From Mucilaginibacter achroorhodeus (lineage in GTDB: Bacteria > Bacteroidota > Bacteroidia > Sphingobacteriales > Sphingobacteriaceae), in contig NZ_VOEI01000007.1 of assembly GCF_007846095.1 (NCBI RefSeq), forward strand, positions 124,001-188,000: a stretch of DNA of 64,000 bases. The letters run 5' to 3'. The notes beneath the pieces are model-generated. The model ran no database searches, had not been told where the DNA came from, and saw nothing but the letters and a program-made list of their open reading frames with translations. A program made the translations under genes and the position numbers. Positions 26,340-35,716 of the stretch are shown piece after piece. Each line of letters begins with the position of its first letter. The first letter of the stretch is position 1.

Positions 26340-26386
26340 GATAAACAGAAAAGCCAGAACAAATTGTTCTGGCTTTTCTGTTTATC
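26340..26386. terminator. Bidirectional terminator, 21-bp perfect stem
   Basis: gataaacagaaaagccagaac (26340-26360; quoted as 20 bases plus one) is perfectly complementary to 26366-26386 with a 5-nt loop aaatt. Stem ends are A/T-rich so a U-tract arises on either strand; it serves gltX and the convergent ffh. Confidence 0.9.
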
Positions 26387-26400
26387 TACCACAAGGGCTA

Positions 26401-27729
26401 TTACATCTTCGGCATCCTGCGCATCATTTGTGCCATGGCTGCAGGGTTGCTCATTTGTTTCATCACTTTACGCATGTCCTCAAACTGCTTCATCAGGCGG
26501 TTCACTTCATTGATATCCGTACCCGAGCCTTTTGCAATACGCTGGCGGCGGCTCTGACTGATCAGATCAGGGTTTTCCTTCTCTTTCGGAGTCATAGATT
26601 GGATAATAGCCTCAATGCCTTTGAATGCATCATCGCCTACCTCAACATCCTTCATCATTTTACCAACACCGGGTATCATGCCAACCAGATCTTTCATGTT
26701 ACCCATTTTTTTGATCTGCTGTATCTGGCCGTAAAAGTCGTTAAAGTCAAACTTGTTCTTACGGATCTTTTTCTGCAGCTCGGCAGCTTCTTTCTCATCA
26801 AACTGTTGTTGAGCACGCTCTACCAGGGAAACCACGTCGCCCATGCCCAGGATACGCGATGCCATACGGTCAGGGTGGAAAACGTCAAGCGCTTCCATCT
26901 TCTCGCCGGTACCAATAAATTTGATAGGCTTGTTTACAACAGATTTAATGGATAATGCAGCACCACCGCGGGTATCGCCATCCAATTTGGTTAAAACAAC
27001 ACCGGTAAAATCAAGGCGGTCATTAAACACCTTGGCGGTATTTACCGCATCCTGGCCCGTCATAGAATCCACTACAAATAAGATCTCGTGCGGGTTGGTA
27101 GCAGCCTTCACGTTCTCTATCTCCACCATCATGGCCTCATCAATAGCTAAACGGCCGGCGGTGTCAATGATGACCACGTTATTACCATTTTGCCTGGCCT
27201 GTGCAATACCTTCTTTAGCAATGGCAATAGGGTCGTTACTTTCGCGGTTGGCGTAAACCGGGATGCCTATCTGCTGGCCCAATACCTCTAATTGGTCTAT
27301 CGCCGCAGGGCGGTAAACGTCGTCAGCAACCAATAAAGGCTTTTTGTTCTTTTGCGTTTTAAGGAAGTTGGCCAGCTTACCGGTAAAAGTAGTTTTACCC
27401 GCACCGTTCAAACCCGCTATCAGGATGATGGTTGGCGATGCTTTTAGGTCAAGCTCTGATGTGGTGCCGCCCATTAATTCGGTCAGCTCGTCGTTCATCA
27501 GCTTGGTAAGCAACTGCCCCGGCGAAATGGTAGTTAATACATTCTCGCCTAATGCTTTTTGCCTTACATCATCAGTAAATGTTTTGGCAGTTTTATAGTT
27601 TACGTCGGCGTCCAGAAGGGCTTTGCGTATCTCCTTCATGGTCTCGGCCACGTTAATTTCAGTTATTGATCCCTGTCCTTTTAGTACCTTAAAGGCCCTG
27701 TCCAGCTTATCCGAAAGATTTTCAAACAT
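26401..27729 (-). CDS. ffh: Signal recognition particle protein Ffh
   Basis: GTPase that binds signal sequences and 4.5S RNA and delivers ribosomes to FtsY. 442 residues: N domain ~1-85, G domain with GLNGAGKTT (P loop), DTAGRL and TKLDGDTRGG, then a Met-rich M domain (MKQMSNPAAMAQMMRRMPKM type tail). Length is normal. Convergent with gltX. Confidence 0.97.
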   Translation of the reverse strand: MFENLSDKLDRAFKVLKGQGSITEINVAETMKEIRKALLDADVNYKTAKTFTDDVRQKALGENVLTTISPGQLLTKLMNDELTELMGGTTSELDLKASPTIILIAGLNGAGKTTFTGKLANFLKTQKNKKPLLVADDVYRPAAIDQLEVLGQQIGIPVYANRESNDPIAIAKEGIAQARQNGNNVVIIDTAGRLAIDEAMMVEIENVKAATNPHEILFVVDSMTGQDAVNTAKVFNDRLDFTGVVLTKLDGDTRGGAALSIKSVVNKPIKFIGTGEKMEALDVFHPDRMASRILGMGDVVSLVERAQQQFDEKEAAELQKKIRKNKFDFNDFYGQIQQIKKMGNMKDLVGMIPGVGKMMKDVEVGDDAFKGIEAIIQSMTPKEKENPDLISQSRRQRIAKGSGTDINEVNRLMKQFEDMRKVMKQMSNPAAMAQMMRRMPKM

Positions 27730-27753
27730 TATTATTCCTAATTTTTGAGGTTA

Positions 27754-27761
27754 CAAAGGTA
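27754..27761 (-). promoter_or_regulatory. Candidate -7 box of ffh
   Basis: TACCTTTG on the minus strand, 24 nt before the ATG. No clear -33 TTTG at the right distance. Confidence 0.45.
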
Positions 27762-27899
27762 AGATTTTAAGGCAATTGATCGCTATTTTTGAAAAGCCTT
27801 TAGCGTTACGGTTAACATCGCCTTAAAGATCACAGCAGACATTTTATTTTCCTGGCAGCCGCGGGTTTATGTTTAAGCTTTATTTTATAATTTTAGCAT

Positions 27900-28874
27900 G
27901 TGAAAACAACCTTAAAAGCCTTATCATTAGTCGTGGTTGCTATGCTTTTTATTTTAAGCGCCTGCAAAAAAGACCAACCTAATTTGCCTGATCCTATCGC
28001 GGCAACAGTAACCATCGAAAGTAAACCCATTAGCACTGCTACCAATGAAATATCGGTTAAGGGCCTCATAAGTTTATCTGATACTAATAGTGTTATAAAC
28101 AGAGGATTTTGTATTTCTGCAACACCTAACCCTACAACTGCATCAATAATTACAAAAGTACCGGGCGGCAGCGGCACCCTTGCAACAAGCATTACCGGCC
28201 TTATGCCGGGCACCACGTATTATATCAGAGCTTTTGCCGTTACAGCAGCCGGCATTGCCTACAGCGATAACCTTAAAGTTACTACAGATGTGGTGGACAT
28301 AGATGGCAACATTTATAAAACAGTAAACATTGGCAACTCAGTTTGGCTGGTGCAAAACCTTAAAGTTACACATTTTCGCAACGGGGAGCCTATTGATTAT
28401 CTCACACGAGAAGATGACTGGCGTTATCTGAGTGGCTACTGTGATTATAACTTTGACAGCCTGCTGGGTGATACTTACGGGCATCTGTATAATTTTGCTG
28501 CCATAAGCGATACCAGAAATATATGCCCTGCGGGCTGGCGCCTGCCAAAGGGAGACGATTGGAGAGAGATATTCTGGCTACCGGGGCTCACCAATACGGC
28601 AACAGGTGCAATGAAAGAGGCCGGTACCGATCATTGGATAAGCCCTAATGTAGGTGCAACTAATCAAACCGGCTTCACGGGCTTGCCTGCTGGTATACGC
28701 AATAATCTTGGTTTTTACTCGCTCGGCACATCTACCATATATTGGTCAGATCCATCAGAAATATATACCACCACATTATTAAACAATGTAGAAACTGTTG
28801 CCGGCACCATGAACGGGCTTAGAGACGGTACAGGTATGATGGGGTGCTCGGTTCGTTGTGTTAAAATAGATTAA
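27900..28874 (+). CDS. FISUMP-domain lipoprotein
   Basis: 324 residues from a GTG start (the nearby ATG at 27898 is out of frame and stops at once). SPII signal with lipobox LSAC, then KKDQ. Residues ~45-130 are fibronectin-III-like (GFCISATPNPT, LMPGTTYYIRAFAVTAAG); ~140-324 is the Fibrobacter major-paralogue (FISUMP) domain: DGNIYKTVNIGNSVWLVQNL, CPAGWRLPKGDDW and the closing GCSVRCVK. Probably displayed at the cell surface. Function of FISUMP proteins is not established. Confidence 0.88.
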   Translation: MKTTLKALSLVVVAMLFILSACKKDQPNLPDPIAATVTIESKPISTATNEISVKGLISLSDTNSVINRGFCISATPNPTTASIITKVPGGSGTLATSITGLMPGTTYYIRAFAVTAAGIAYSDNLKVTTDVVDIDGNIYKTVNIGNSVWLVQNLKVTHFRNGEPIDYLTREDDWRYLSGYCDYNFDSLLGDTYGHLYNFAAISDTRNICPAGWRLPKGDDWREIFWLPGLTNTATGAMKEAGTDHWISPNVGATNQTGFTGLPAGIRNNLGFYSLGTSTIYWSDPSEIYTTTLLNNVETVAGTMNGLRDGTGMMGCSVRCVKID

Positions 28875-28933
28875 CCTGTAACCTGCGGCAAATGAGCAGA
28901 GTATGTTTAACATGTAGTCTTCTCTTTATTTGT

Positions 28934-28963
28934 TTTGCCTTTCGGCTCAAAACAGTACTTTTG
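28934..28963 (+). promoter_or_regulatory. Bacteroidota-type promoter of aspS
   Basis: TTTG 28934-28937, 18-nt spacer, TACTTTTG 28956-28963; ATG 21 nt downstream. Confidence 0.7.
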
Positions 28964-28984
28964 CGGGATTCAGAATTTTAAGCT

Positions 28985-30739
28985 ATGCTAAGAACACACA
29001 CTTGCGGACAATTACATATTGCCAATTTAGGTGAAACCGTTACGCTTTGCGGATGGGTGCAAAAATCACGCGACCTGGGCGGTACCACGTTTATTGACGT
29101 TCGCGACCGTTATGGTTTAACTCAGTTGGTTTTCAATACCGAAACCGACGAGAAACTGCGTGAAGCAAGCCGCAATTTAGGCCGCGAGTTTGTGATAAAA
29201 GTTACAGGTAAGGTTTTAGAGCGTTCTAACAAGAACCTTAAAATACCTACCGGTGAAATTGAAATAGCTGTTACCGAGCTTGAAGTATTGAATGCGGCTA
29301 AAATCCCACCGTTCCTGATTGAGGATGAAACCGATGGCGGCGAGGAACTGCGTGCCAAATACCGTTACCTTGATCTACGCCGTAACCCTATCCGCAACAA
29401 CCTGGTGCTGCGCAGCAAAATGGCGCAGGAAGTACGCAAGTACCTTTCAGATCTTGATTTTATCGAGGTGGAAACCCCGGTACTGATCAAATCTACGCCT
29501 GAAGGTGCCCGCGACTTTGTGGTGCCAAGCCGCATGAACCCGGGCGAGTTTTACGCTCTGCCACAATCGCCGCAAACCTTTAAGCAATTGCTAATGGTGA
29601 GCGGTTTTGACCGTTATTTCCAGATCGTGAAATGTTTTAGGGACGAGGACTTACGTGCCGATCGCCAGCCGGAGTTTACCCAGATAGACTGTGAGTTATC
29701 TTTTGTTACGCAGGAAGATATCCTGAATATATTTGAAGGCTTAACCCGCCACCTGTTCAGCACGGTAAAAGGTGTTGAACTGGATGAGTTCCCGCGTATG
29801 CAATATGCTGATGCGGCGCGTTTGTATGGATCAGATAAACCTGATACCCGGTTTGGGATGCAATTTGTTGAACTGAATGACATTGCAAAAGGCAAAGGTT
29901 TTGGTGTTTTTGATAATGCCGAACTGGTTGTGGGTATTAACGCCAAAGGCTGCGCTGCATATACCCGCAAACAATTGGATGAACTGACCGACTTTGTTAA
30001 ACGCCCGCAAATCGGCGCTACAGGTTTGATCTATGCCCGTCATAACGATGATGGCACCATCAAATCATCGGTAGATAAATTCTTTAACGAAGAAGAGTTA
30101 GCTAAATGGTCTGCCGCTTTCGAGACCGAAAAAGGCGACTTAATATTGATACTTGCCGGCCAAACTGATAAAGTACGTAAACAATTGAACGAGCTTCGCC
30201 TGGAGATGGGCGGCCGTTTAGGCTTACGCGATAAAAATAAGTTTTCGCCGCTATGGGTGGTCGATTTCCCGCTTTTAGAGTGGGACGAAGAAAGTGAGCG
30301 TTATCACGCTATGCACCACCCATTCACCTCACCAAAACCTGAGGATATCGCCCTGTTGGACACTAAGCCGGGCGAAGTACGCGCCAACGCTTATGACTTG
30401 GTGATTAACGGTACCGAGATCGGTGGTGGCTCTATTCGTATCCATGATCGTGAGCTGCAATCGCTAATGTTCAAACACCTTGGTTTCTCTAAGGAAGAAG
30501 CCCAAAAGCAATTCGGCTTCCTGATGGATGCCTTCGAGTACGGTGCCCCGCCGCATGGTGGTATCGCTTTCGGGTTTGACAGGCTGGCTTCTATTTTCGC
30601 CGGGCTGGATTCTATCCGCGATGTTATTGCGTTCCCTAAGAATAACTCGGGCCGTGACATCATGATCGATTCACCATCAACCATTGCTGATGCGCAGATG
30701 ACCGAATTAAAAATTAAGTCTACTGTATCACCTGAGTAA
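28985..30739 (+). CDS. aspS: Aspartyl-tRNA synthetase (bacterial type)
   Basis: 584 residues; class IIb synthetase charging tRNA-Asp. OB-fold anticodon domain ~1-110 (CGWVQKSRDLGG), motif 2 with FRDEDLRADRQPEFTQ, the bacterial GAD insertion ~290-410 and motif 3 with GIAFGFDRL near the end. The length and the GAD insertion mark the bacterial rather than archaeal type. An FKBP lipoprotein gene follows after 20 bp. Confidence 0.97.
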   Translation: MLRTHTCGQLHIANLGETVTLCGWVQKSRDLGGTTFIDVRDRYGLTQLVFNTETDEKLREASRNLGREFVIKVTGKVLERSNKNLKIPTGEIEIAVTELEVLNAAKIPPFLIEDETDGGEELRAKYRYLDLRRNPIRNNLVLRSKMAQEVRKYLSDLDFIEVETPVLIKSTPEGARDFVVPSRMNPGEFYALPQSPQTFKQLLMVSGFDRYFQIVKCFRDEDLRADRQPEFTQIDCELSFVTQEDILNIFEGLTRHLFSTVKGVELDEFPRMQYADAARLYGSDKPDTRFGMQFVELNDIAKGKGFGVFDNAELVVGINAKGCAAYTRKQLDELTDFVKRPQIGATGLIYARHNDDGTIKSSVDKFFNEEELAKWSAAFETEKGDLILILAGQTDKVRKQLNELRLEMGGRLGLRDKNKFSPLWVVDFPLLEWDEESERYHAMHHPFTSPKPEDIALLDTKPGEVRANAYDLVINGTEIGGGSIRIHDRELQSLMFKHLGFSKEEAQKQFGFLMDAFEYGAPPHGGIAFGFDRLASIFAGLDSIRDVIAFPKNNSGRDIMIDSPSTIADAQMTELKIKSTVSPE

Positions 30740-30759
30740 ATTATTACGTTAATAATAAC

Positions 30760-31227
30760 ATGAAAAAACACTTACTGATATTAAGCTTATTTTTAGCTGT
30801 ATTTGCATCTTGTTCAAAAGATAAAGACAATTTTGACCCTGCCGTTCAGGCTGCCAAAGATGAGGCGGATATCCAAGCGTACATTAAAGCCAACCCAAGC
30901 ATAAACGTTACCAAAGATGCTAACGGTGTTTATTACCAGGTATTAACTGAAGGTACGGGCGCTACACCTACTGCAAGCAGTACCGTAAGCGTGAATTACG
31001 TGGGCAAATTACTTAACGGCAGCCAATTTGATGCTGGTACCGGCACCACATTCCCTTTAAGTAACGTTATTAAAGGTTGGCAATATGGCTTAACCCATGT
31101 TAAGGCCGGTGGCCGCGTTTTCCTGATCGTGCCTTCGGCATTGGCTTATGGCAACAGCTCTCCGGGGGCCGGCATTCCGGCAAACTCGGTTTTAACATTC
31201 ACCATTGATCTGCTGACCGTTAGATAA
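30760..31227 (+). CDS. FKBP-type peptidyl-prolyl isomerase lipoprotein
   Basis: 155 residues. SPII signal (VFASC, then SKDK), a short linker and one FKBP domain (~50-155) with VSVNYVGKLLNGSQFDAG, VIKGWQYGLTHVKAGG and the conserved AYGNSSPGAGIPANS loop. Periplasmic or outer-membrane-anchored folding helper. 20 bp after aspS, so possibly cotranscribed, then closed by a strong terminator. Confidence 0.93.
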   Translation: MKKHLLILSLFLAVFASCSKDKDNFDPAVQAAKDEADIQAYIKANPSINVTKDANGVYYQVLTEGTGATPTASSTVSVNYVGKLLNGSQFDAGTGTTFPLSNVIKGWQYGLTHVKAGGRVFLIVPSALAYGNSSPGAGIPANSVLTFTIDLLTVR

Positions 31228-31245
31228 TATAACTTTCCGAGATAA

Positions 31246-31285
31246 AAAGAAAAGCCGGTAATTGAACAATTACCGGCTTTTCTTT
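31246..31285 (+). terminator. Terminator after the FKBP gene, 18-bp perfect stem
   Basis: aaagaaaagccggtaatt (31246-31263), loop gaac, perfect complement 31268-31285. A- and T-rich ends on both sides make it potentially bidirectional. Confidence 0.88.
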
Positions 31286-31287
31286 GA

Positions 31288-31380
31288 GCCTCTCCCCAAC
31301 CCCTCTCCGAGGGAGAGGAGCTTAAGAATATCTTTTGTTTTAAAGTCTCCCCTTTCGGGGGAGATTTAGAGGGGGCTACA
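31288..31380. repeat. Palindromic repeat overlapping a gene end
   Basis: Two short hairpins (cctctccgagggagagg; ctcccctttcgggggag) followed by agagggggctac. The last bases supply the TAG stop of the PepSY gene. Related to the spacer at 20838-20868. Confidence 0.6.
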
Positions 31381-32557
31381 CCCCTGCCTGCAGCGCTCTT
31401 TTATGCGTTTTGTGATGCACGGCCTTGCGTACCTTGTTGTTTTTTGCACCAGATTTTTTACGTTTACCCAGCCAAATGATAAACCCGGTTACCGGTAAAC
31501 TTGCACAGATCAAACTCGCTATAAATGCTATTATCTTGGTGGTAACGCCGCCTATCTGGCCAACATGTATATCGTAGTTCATCTCGTTAAGCCTTAGGCC
31601 GGGGCTCTTTTTCTCCAGCGCGTAGGTTTTTAAAAGCTTGCCATTATACTTATCAAACTCATATCCACTGGCATTGGCATAATGCAGCGATTTTGGGTAA
31701 GCGCCAACACCGATAGCGCCAGAAAGTGTAGGATCATTGTGGATCAAAAACATTTGTGCCTTGGGTGATTGCTGCCTTGCGTAAGCAAAAGCCACATCAA
31801 CAACGGGCTTTGCTGCCACACCCGATCTTTTAAGCGAATCTGATTTTGGTTCGCTCACTTCATCCTGGTATTTAATGCCGCGGCCTATGTTTGCAGTATT
31901 GTAGATGGCCCTGCTTACTGGTTCAAAAGCAATCGCCAGCCCGCTTATGCTTAGTATCAAGGCAATAGAAGTTGCATAAAACCCCAGAACATTGTGCAGG
32001 TCGTAATTTACCCTGCGCCAGCGGCCTCCCCATTTAATGGTAAAGCTGCGCTTTCGGTCGCTTTTGCGCTTGGGCCACCACAAGATAAGCCCGGTTATCA
32101 TGATTACCATAAAGATGATCACAGCAACCCCTACTACCCATTTGCCAATTGCAGGCGGCAGCAGCAGGTAAAGGTGTATATATTCAACAATGATGAAAAA
32201 GTTAGTTTGCGGCGTTTCGTGATGAATGATCTTTCCTGTATAGGGGTTCAGGTATACGTATTCGTAGCCCTCTGCACCTTTGTTTGCCAATACACCTGCA
32301 GGCCTTTCTACACCGTAGTAATAAATATAATCAGGACTCGCTTTAGGGTAAGCTTTCTTTACTTCACTTATTAGCTGCGATGGCTCAACGTAGGGCTTAC
32401 CTGTGTTTTCAACCGTGCGGTAGCTATGCATCGCATCCTGTATCTCATCCTGGAAACAAAAGATACAGCCTGTTATACTTACAATAAACACCACAAGCCC
32501 GGATATAAACCCGAGCCAGCGATGGCAAAAAAGTAAAGCTTTTTTAAATGCCGACAT
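31376..32557 (-). CDS. PepSY-associated transmembrane protein
   Basis: 393 residues with four main membrane segments (near 10-32, 143-165, 195-217 and 340-362) and a PepSY-type periplasmic region. Pattern HRWLGFISGLVVFIVSITG at the start and HNVLGFYATSIALILSISGL are typical of the PepSY/PiuB family found next to siderophore receptors, where some members act as ferric-siderophore reductases. It begins 2 bp after the TonB receptor stop, so cotranscribed. The end is Lys/His-rich. Its stop lies within a repeat. Confidence 0.9.
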   Translation of the reverse strand: MSAFKKALLFCHRWLGFISGLVVFIVSITGCIFCFQDEIQDAMHSYRTVENTGKPYVEPSQLISEVKKAYPKASPDYIYYYGVERPAGVLANKGAEGYEYVYLNPYTGKIIHHETPQTNFFIIVEYIHLYLLLPPAIGKWVVGVAVIIFMVIMITGLILWWPKRKSDRKRSFTIKWGGRWRRVNYDLHNVLGFYATSIALILSISGLAIAFEPVSRAIYNTANIGRGIKYQDEVSEPKSDSLKRSGVAAKPVVDVAFAYARQQSPKAQMFLIHNDPTLSGAIGVGAYPKSLHYANASGYEFDKYNGKLLKTYALEKKSPGLRLNEMNYDIHVGQIGGVTTKIIAFIASLICASLPVTGFIIWLGKRKKSGAKNNKVRKAVHHKTHKRALQAGV

Positions 32558-32559
32558 AC

Positions 32560-35040
32560 CTAAAATTTATATGATGCACTCAACACTAACTGACGCAACC
32601 TTTGCGGGTTGATGGTGGTGTAACCGGTGTAGTATTCCTTGTTAGCCAAATTGTTCACGCTGAAACCGAAACGGTATTTTGGCTGCTCGTAAAATAAGTT
32701 GGCGTTTAGTATGGTGTATGCCGGTAATTCAAAAGTGCCCTGGCTTACGCTGTTGATGATCTTGTTTGCACTGGCGTAATTACCACCGAAACCAGCACCT
32801 AAGCCTTTCAACACAGTTGATGGCAAACGGTAGCTTGCATAAAAGTTAGCAAGGTAAGGCGAGCCGGCGGTGTTAGGGCGAAGGCCTTGCACATCAGCAT
32901 CTGCCAGTGTAAATTTTGAATCGTTGTAGGCAAAACCGGCGATGATATTAACTGAGCTTATCGGGTTGGCTATGATCTCAGCCTCAAAACCTTTGCTGCT
33001 TTGGGTACCATCCTGTACCTGGATTGGTAAACCACCACCCGATCCTTGCACAGTACGCAACACGTTGGTAAGATTGATACGATAGTAGCTTAAGGTACCG
33101 TTCAACTTGCCGTTAAATAACGCCATTTTAACACCACCCTCTATTTGATTGGCATTTTGAACTTTCGCAACAACCGGTTGCGATTGCGCATCCCTGTATA
33201 CACCCGGGTTTTGAAAACCATTTTGGTAATTGGCAAAGAATGATAAAGCCTCCTTTATTGGCTGGTACACCAAGCCGAATTTTGGAGAGAACGCAGTTTG
33301 ACCAAATGCCGGTGCCGAATCTTGTGGCGTACCGTCAACGTTGTAGCTGCCTTTGTTCTCATAACGGTCAACACGTAAACCAACTGAGGCTATTAATTTA
33401 TCAGTGATGTTAACTACATCTGAAGCGTAGGCACTGTAAGTATTGGTTTTGTAGATGTACGGGAATGCTGCAGCCGGATTATAAAGATTGGCATCAGTCA
33501 AGATTTTATTGAATGATCCGTAATCGTATTTGGGATCGTTGATGGGTGCTATACCGTATGAGCCCCCGTAGTAAATCTGGTTAGAGTTTTGGTGCTGAAA
33601 GTCTAATCCAACCACAAAGCGGTGGCGGGTACTGCCGATATTAAAATCGCCGTTGATATTCTCCTGTATTTCAATAGCGCTGAATTTGCTATGGTAGGTA
33701 GATTGGTCGTTGTTGTAGATATAATTTGCCTCACCCGGGCTATCAGGAAGATCGGCCACGCCTGGTTTGCGCGCAATCTTAATCGCGGTTGAATCACTCA
33801 CCAGATAAAAATATGGGCTTGGGCCGTTAGAGTAGCTGTTTGTTGCCGAAAAAACGGTTTGTGATCTTAGCTTGTCCGAGAACTTGTAGTTCATGGTGGC
33901 AAAATAGTTGGCACTGCGGCTAAACGCTTTGATATCATCGTTAACGTAAGCGTTCTTGTAGTTGATATTAAGGTCGCTAACCTTGCTTACGCCCAATGTT
34001 TTTGGGGTATCATAAAAAAAGAAGAATGGCTTAGCAGAATTACGGCCAATAAAGATCTCGGACTCTAATAAAAAAGATAATTTATCGTTCGCTTTTATAG
34101 CCAGGCTTGGCGCCAGGGCAAATGAGCGATTTTTACCATAATTCTGGAAACTGCCCTCGTAATTATAAGCGGAGTTTAAACGGAAGGCTACGTTTGTGCC
34201 AAGCGGCGTGTTCAAGTCGATAGTGGTGCGGCTGAGGTCATAACTACCTACGGTGTGGCCAATTTCTAAACCAAAGGTTTCGTAAGGCTTTTTGGTAACC
34301 CGGTTAACCAAACCACCAAATGAAGTTAAGGTGCTGCCAAACAACGTAGCCGATGGGCCCTTGATAACCTCTATCTTGTCGATGTTAACTGCATCAATGC
34401 CGCTGGTAACCAAACCTGCAATGCCGTTTCTTAAACGGGTTTGGGTAACAAAACCACGCAAGGTAAAATAACCACCGCCATCACCTGCGCGGTTGGTAGC
34501 ATCCCACATTTTTTGTATGCCGGGCGCGTTCCTCAATGCATCTTCTACGTTGAACACATTCTGCTCCTTTAAAAGCTCGGTAGTTACCACGCTGTAACTT
34601 TGAGAATTCTCCAGGTTGTTCAGTGGGATCTTTGCTACATCTGTACTTATCTTCCTGGTGAAGCGGTTTGCCCTGTTAGCAATTACGTTAACCTCGGTAA
34701 GCTGCGACTGGCTTGCACGAACAGTTATATCCTGCACGTTTGTTACCTGCCCAGCAGTAACTGTAACCGGTACTTCTACCCGCTCAACGCCTACATAAGA
34801 AATAATGATGGTATAAGAACCAGCCGGTGCTCTAAAAGAAAATGTGCCGTTATCTGCAGTTGTTGTACCGTAACCTGTACCTTCCAAACCGATGGAAACG
34901 TTTTCTGCGGGTTTACCACCATTGGTTAACACCTTACCTTGTATGGTGCCTTTGCTTTGTGCAAACACAACAACCGGTGTAAGGAATAATAGAAATGCGA
35001 ATAACGCTGATCTGGAGATTGATAGTATAGGTTTCTTCAT
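32560..35040 (-). CDS. TonB-dependent siderophore-type receptor
   Basis: 826 residues from ATG 35040; an in-frame start at 35121 would add 27 residues before the signal peptide and lies upstream of the predicted promoter. Signal peptide (SALFAFLLFLTPVVVFA), carboxypeptidase-regulatory-like domain ~27-110 (GTIQGKVLTNGGKPAENV), plug ~125-250 (NVFNVEDALRNAPGI, IEVIKGPSATLFGS), then a barrel ending in FASYKF-like LSASYKF. Plug sequence is that of FhuA/FpvA-like receptors, so ferric hydroxamate or similar uptake is likely. Paired with a PepSY reductase-like gene. Confidence 0.93.
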   Translation of the reverse strand: MKKPILSISRSALFAFLLFLTPVVVFAQSKGTIQGKVLTNGGKPAENVSIGLEGTGYGTTTADNGTFSFRAPAGSYTIIISYVGVERVEVPVTVTAGQVTNVQDITVRASQSQLTEVNVIANRANRFTRKISTDVAKIPLNNLENSQSYSVVTTELLKEQNVFNVEDALRNAPGIQKMWDATNRAGDGGGYFTLRGFVTQTRLRNGIAGLVTSGIDAVNIDKIEVIKGPSATLFGSTLTSFGGLVNRVTKKPYETFGLEIGHTVGSYDLSRTTIDLNTPLGTNVAFRLNSAYNYEGSFQNYGKNRSFALAPSLAIKANDKLSFLLESEIFIGRNSAKPFFFFYDTPKTLGVSKVSDLNINYKNAYVNDDIKAFSRSANYFATMNYKFSDKLRSQTVFSATNSYSNGPSPYFYLVSDSTAIKIARKPGVADLPDSPGEANYIYNNDQSTYHSKFSAIEIQENINGDFNIGSTRHRFVVGLDFQHQNSNQIYYGGSYGIAPINDPKYDYGSFNKILTDANLYNPAAAFPYIYKTNTYSAYASDVVNITDKLIASVGLRVDRYENKGSYNVDGTPQDSAPAFGQTAFSPKFGLVYQPIKEALSFFANYQNGFQNPGVYRDAQSQPVVAKVQNANQIEGGVKMALFNGKLNGTLSYYRINLTNVLRTVQGSGGGLPIQVQDGTQSSKGFEAEIIANPISSVNIIAGFAYNDSKFTLADADVQGLRPNTAGSPYLANFYASYRLPSTVLKGLGAGFGGNYASANKIINSVSQGTFELPAYTILNANLFYEQPKYRFGFSVNNLANKEYYTGYTTINPQRLRQLVLSASYKF

Positions 35041-35094
35041 TATAAAAGCTCTGCGATACGAATAGTTTATTAAGACTAATTTTAAATAACGAGG

Positions 35095-35126
35095 CAAATA
35101 TAACCGTGAGATGCTTAGCATCCAAA
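35095..35126 (-). promoter_or_regulatory. Promoter of the TonB receptor operon
   Basis: On the minus strand: TTTG (35126-35123), 20-nt spacer, TATATTTG (35102-35095). Matches the Bacteroidota pattern well; about 54 nt leader to the ATG. Confidence 0.68.
35110..35122. promoter_or_regulatory. Operator-like palindrome in the receptor promoter spacer
   Basis: GATGCTTAGCATC is a perfect inverted repeat (6-bp arms, one central base) sitting directly beside the -33 box within the promoter spacer. A regulator bound here would block the promoter; an iron-responsive repressor is a plausible guess from the gene it controls. Confidence 0.5.
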
Positions 35127-35191
35127 TTATTTAGAATGATTATAAAGAAAGAAGCTTTGCAACAGCATCTTAAATGTGTAATTTTAACACT

Positions 35192-35716
35192 ATGAAAAGA
35201 ATAGCTATTGATATGGATGATGTGGTTGCCGACGCACAGGCACGCTTTGGCGAATGGTATGCCCGCGACTACGGCATCGAATTCACACCTGAGCAATTAT
35301 ACTCGGCCAGTGTACAGGATTTGATCAAGCCCGAGCACAGCAGCTGCATCCGCGAGTTTGTTTTTCATGACGACTTTTTTAAGGACCTGCCGGTTATCAA
35401 AGATGCAAAAGCGGTAATTGCCGAATTGTACAAAAAATACGAGATCTATTTTACTACAGCAGCTATGGAGTTTCCAAACTCGTTGTTGCCGAAACTGGCC
35501 TGGTTGGGTGAGCACTTTCCCTATGTTACCTGGAAGAACATTGTGTTCTGCGGTGATAAGAGCATTATCAATGCCGACTACATGATAGATGATAATGTGC
35601 GAAACTTCAACGGTTTTATTGGGCAAGGCATCCTGTTCAAAGCAGCGCATAACCACGATGTACGCTGGGATGTAAAAGTTAATAACTGGCAGGAAGTAAA
35701 GGAAATGCTGCTTTAA
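35192..35716 (+). CDS. 5'(3')-deoxyribonucleotidase-like HAD phosphatase
   Basis: 174 residues from ATG 35192. HAD motif I is AIDMDDVVAD (nucleophile D8 and D10), motif II region FTTAAMEFPNS and motif III DYMIDDNVRNF. Fits the NT5C family that dephosphorylates deoxyribonucleoside monophosphates; other HAD substrates cannot be excluded. Its stop codon TAA abuts directly the stop codon of ruvC on the other strand with no base between. Confidence 0.8.
   Translation: MKRIAIDMDDVVADAQARFGEWYARDYGIEFTPEQLYSASVQDLIKPEHSSCIREFVFHDDFFKDLPVIKDAKAVIAELYKKYEIYFTTAAMEFPNSLLPKLAWLGEHFPYVTWKNIVFCGDKSIINADYMIDDNVRNFNGFIGQGILFKAAHNHDVRWDVKVNNWQEVKEMLL

Noticed and set aside
26338..26955. 205-codon plus-strand frame over the ffh 3' end
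   Set aside because: Antisense to the conserved M domain of ffh; it starts inside the terminator hairpin and has His/Leu-rich composition typical of shadows.
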